Of a stretch of 64,000 nucleotides of DNA, positions 61,701-64,000 are shown piece by piece (position 1 is the stretch's first letter; every line of letters begins with the position of its first letter). The position numbers and the translations under genes were made by a program. Below the pieces are notes generated by a model that was not told the DNA's origin, did no database searches, and saw only the letters and a list, made by a program, of their open reading frames with translations. This DNA comes from Datnioides undecimradiatus (taxonomy: Eukaryota; Chordata; Actinopteri; Lobotiformes; Datnioididae): NCBI GenBank assembly GCA_008933995.1, contig WARS01000033.1, positions 4,829,787 to 4,893,786 on the forward strand, given 5' to 3'.

Positions 61701-64000
61701 CCACACCAGATCCAGGAGAATCTAGTAGATGTTCTCAGAAATCTCATCATACTTATAAAAGTAATTGAATTATCCTTAAACTGGCAGCAGAACGCGCACA
61801 TATTTGAATCACTGGAACTGCTGGAGTCGTAAAAGTGTGTTGGATTAACTGATGTGAGAGCAATGAAAGTAGGAGATTATTATTCCACCATACACCCAAA
61901 TACACAAACTCGATGTGAAACAAGACATTCTGTTTTATTATCTGCAAATCCACCTTGTGATTTATTGTTATGAATTTCACTGGAAGCCAAGTGATTCATC
62001 TGGGAGGGCTCGTGTGACGTGTGCCCTCCTCTCTACGTATGCAAAATAAACAGTCTGTGGAAAGTTAAGTGACATTTTTATAGAATCCGAATTGCTTCCA
62101 AGATTTTTATGCATTCATTAAAAGTGACGCTGAATTTTTACAGGGAGAAAACAAGCAGTCTGAATCCAAGTCTAATATGACAATTGGGGAGGGAGGGAGG
62201 GAAATGCAGAGCAGGATGTGGAGCTCAAGCTGAGCGCAACAGGGGTCAGCCAGTGGCATCAATTAGCAACAACAAAGTGTGGCTGCTGGAGAATGCTGCA
62301 TGTTCAGAATGATGTTATTCCACTGGATGAACCGATCTTTCTACTGAAACCAGAGGGGGTTCTGCAAAACCCTCTGTGACGTGACACACACAGAATGAAT
62401 CATGTCAGACCATGTCAGCCCAGTGCAGGAGGTTATGTAAAGGGTTGATAAAAGCTCTTCCCATCATTCCTTCTTGGTGATTAATAAACAGCAGCGTACT
62501 CACAAAGAGATGCAGCAAGATCACTGAAAAGACCCCAGTCAGGTCGGGAAACACAAGCGGTCAGGCAAACAAACTTACAACAGGCCTCACACTTCTGCAG
62601 AGGCTTAAACCTGAGTCACAAACTGAACTCAGGTCTTTCAGACTCGACCCAGCTGATCACCCCGTACTCGCTAAACCAACCCGAGACCGAGCCTATGTTT
62701 TAAAGACTAAGTGGCTTTAGAAAGTCTTTCACATACAAATATGACATATATGGTGATATACCAACACAGAATGTGGCCTCTCACGCTCTGGGCCGGACCT
62801 GCTGGGCTTCAGGTCAGTTCCCCAATTCACTTCAGAGCCTTGTCAATTCAGACACGTATGACAAAACATGACTACAAATCCAAAACAGGATAATACAAAT
62901 AAGACATCATCAATAAGACATCATCACTTTTCCAAGCAAAATGACCAAAATTCATTCCACTTGTTAACCTGCCATTCCTGCCCATCCCTCCTGAGGCCAC
63001 CAATATGTGGACTTCGGTCCAGGTCCAGACCTAGATGCTGTCCTGTCTTGATACAGGCGTGTAATTGATAAATTACTGACAGTGGGAACTCACAGACCTG
63101 TCTCATGTGATTTTACTCAGCCAATCACATCAATGCATTCAGATATACGGCACTTACAGTTCAGTATGGTTCATATCCGAGACTGTGTCTATTATTTGAA
63201 GTGGCATTGTGAAGCGCTGCTACTAGACAAAGACCTACAGAGGGCACAGAAAAATAAAACATAACACACTCATAACACAGTATTTAGTATGCAGTAAGTT
63301 ATTACTGTACAATTAAGCTAGTAATGAACCGACCTTTAATGAGTTCACTGCATTCAGCACTCTGGAAATGTTGATGAGGTTGTACTGTGTGAATCGTTCA
63401 GCCTGGTTGATAAAGTTTCATCATCAGCGGGGTTCAGCGTTCCCCACTGACTCCCTGAACTCTTGGAGGAGTTTTCAGGCCAAGGTGAAATACTGGGAGC
63501 TCTCCCAGAGTGACGCTTGCCAAGGCATCGATGTGGAAACGCTGAGAGGAAGACCAGAGACGATTTGTCAGAAATTCACTTGGCATGTTGATGAACGGCC
63601 CCGCTGAAAATTTGACCACCACATACATAGCTTTGACCAGCCCTCAGCTTTTGGAAGTGATGGCGGTCGTATAACACGCGTCCATGAACAGGGATTTAAT
63701 ATTTGAGAGGTGAGAACGTGTATGGAAGTTAGTGCAGAGCAGGCAGGAAGAGAAGATTTCAGAGGCTTTGTTCTGGGCGATCAGTCACTGTTTCCAGGAG
63801 TATCAAAGCATTTGCTGCAGCCAGGAGGACATTCTTCCTCTTTTCACTGAAGAAGGCTTTAATTCTCCAATGCAGCCAGGAGGCTTTAGCAAATCCTCAG
63901 GCAGGACTGCCCTACCTGCTGGGTGGATTTTTAGAAAATGGTGCTTGGCCCCAAGCTCCTTCATGGAAATCTCACCTCCACTACTTAGCCCTCAAGTGGC
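58741..64000. other. intergenic DNA, no gene recognised
   Basis: About 5.3 kb. It includes two adjacent small hairpins at 59594-59638, an AT-rich stretch at 59630-59890, TGACTATATATA-type duplications near 60780-60830 and a 15-bp direct duplication near 62897-62925. The short reading frames have no recognisable family features. Confidence 0.5.

Noticed and set aside
17966-64000. uvrag exons expected tail-to-tail with wnt11
   Set aside because: No C2-domain, coiled-coil or other UVRAG-like segment was recognised on the - strand. I do not claim the gene.
1-64000. tRNA, rRNA, CRISPR array or viral/LTR element
   Set aside because: No cloverleaf-type A/B box pair in a foldable context, no regularly spaced repeats, and no reverse transcriptase, capsid or envelope-like reading frame was seen.

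Overview
The window is vertebrate nuclear DNA, almost certainly from a percomorph (spiny-rayed) teleost. Three things point there: a five-exon vertebrate Wnt gene with standard GT/AG introns, many long CA/GT microsatellites, and several interspersed repeats whose wording I recognise from percomorph fish genomes. I see no bacterial operons, CRISPR arrays or tRNA/rRNA genes, and no recognisable viral or LTR element.

The only protein gene I can support is wnt11, on the + strand. Its coding exons are 10195-10277, 12267-12511, 14099-14376, 14474-14766 and 16961-17135. They join without a frame break into a 357-residue secreted Wnt ligand. The protein carries a signal peptide, 24 mature cysteines, the acylated serine in its CHGVSGSC motif, and a C-terminal YVCK. 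It resembles tetrapod WNT11 much more than the zebrafish silberblick-type paralogue wnt11f2. A non-coding first exon near 7.8-8.34 kb, spliced to an acceptor at 10085/10086, is plausible but not proven. The 3' UTR probably ends just after the AATAAA at 17944.

Layout: 1-7.8 kb is upstream non-coding DNA with a LINE 3'-tail remnant at about 7.33-7.48 kb. From 7.8 to 9.4 kb lies a CpG-richer, promoter-like stretch with a TATA-like box, a TCF/LEF-like site and a homeodomain-type palindrome. wnt11 occupies about 10.1-17.96 kb. From 18 to about 40 kb is repeat-poor DNA without a recognisable gene, and a plausible place for cis-regulatory elements. From 40 to 64 kb is non-coding DNA with more old fish repeats.

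The most unusual structures outside the gene are a near-perfect 40-bp terminal inverted repeat element of about 153 bp (32609-32761), a perfect 18-bp hairpin (45196-45234), a 20-bp near-perfect hairpin (22025-22071), and two diverged copies of one dispersed repeat 5 kb apart (42.64 and 47.54 kb). I did not find an undescribed multi-gene system. No other long reading frame shows recognisable protein family features.
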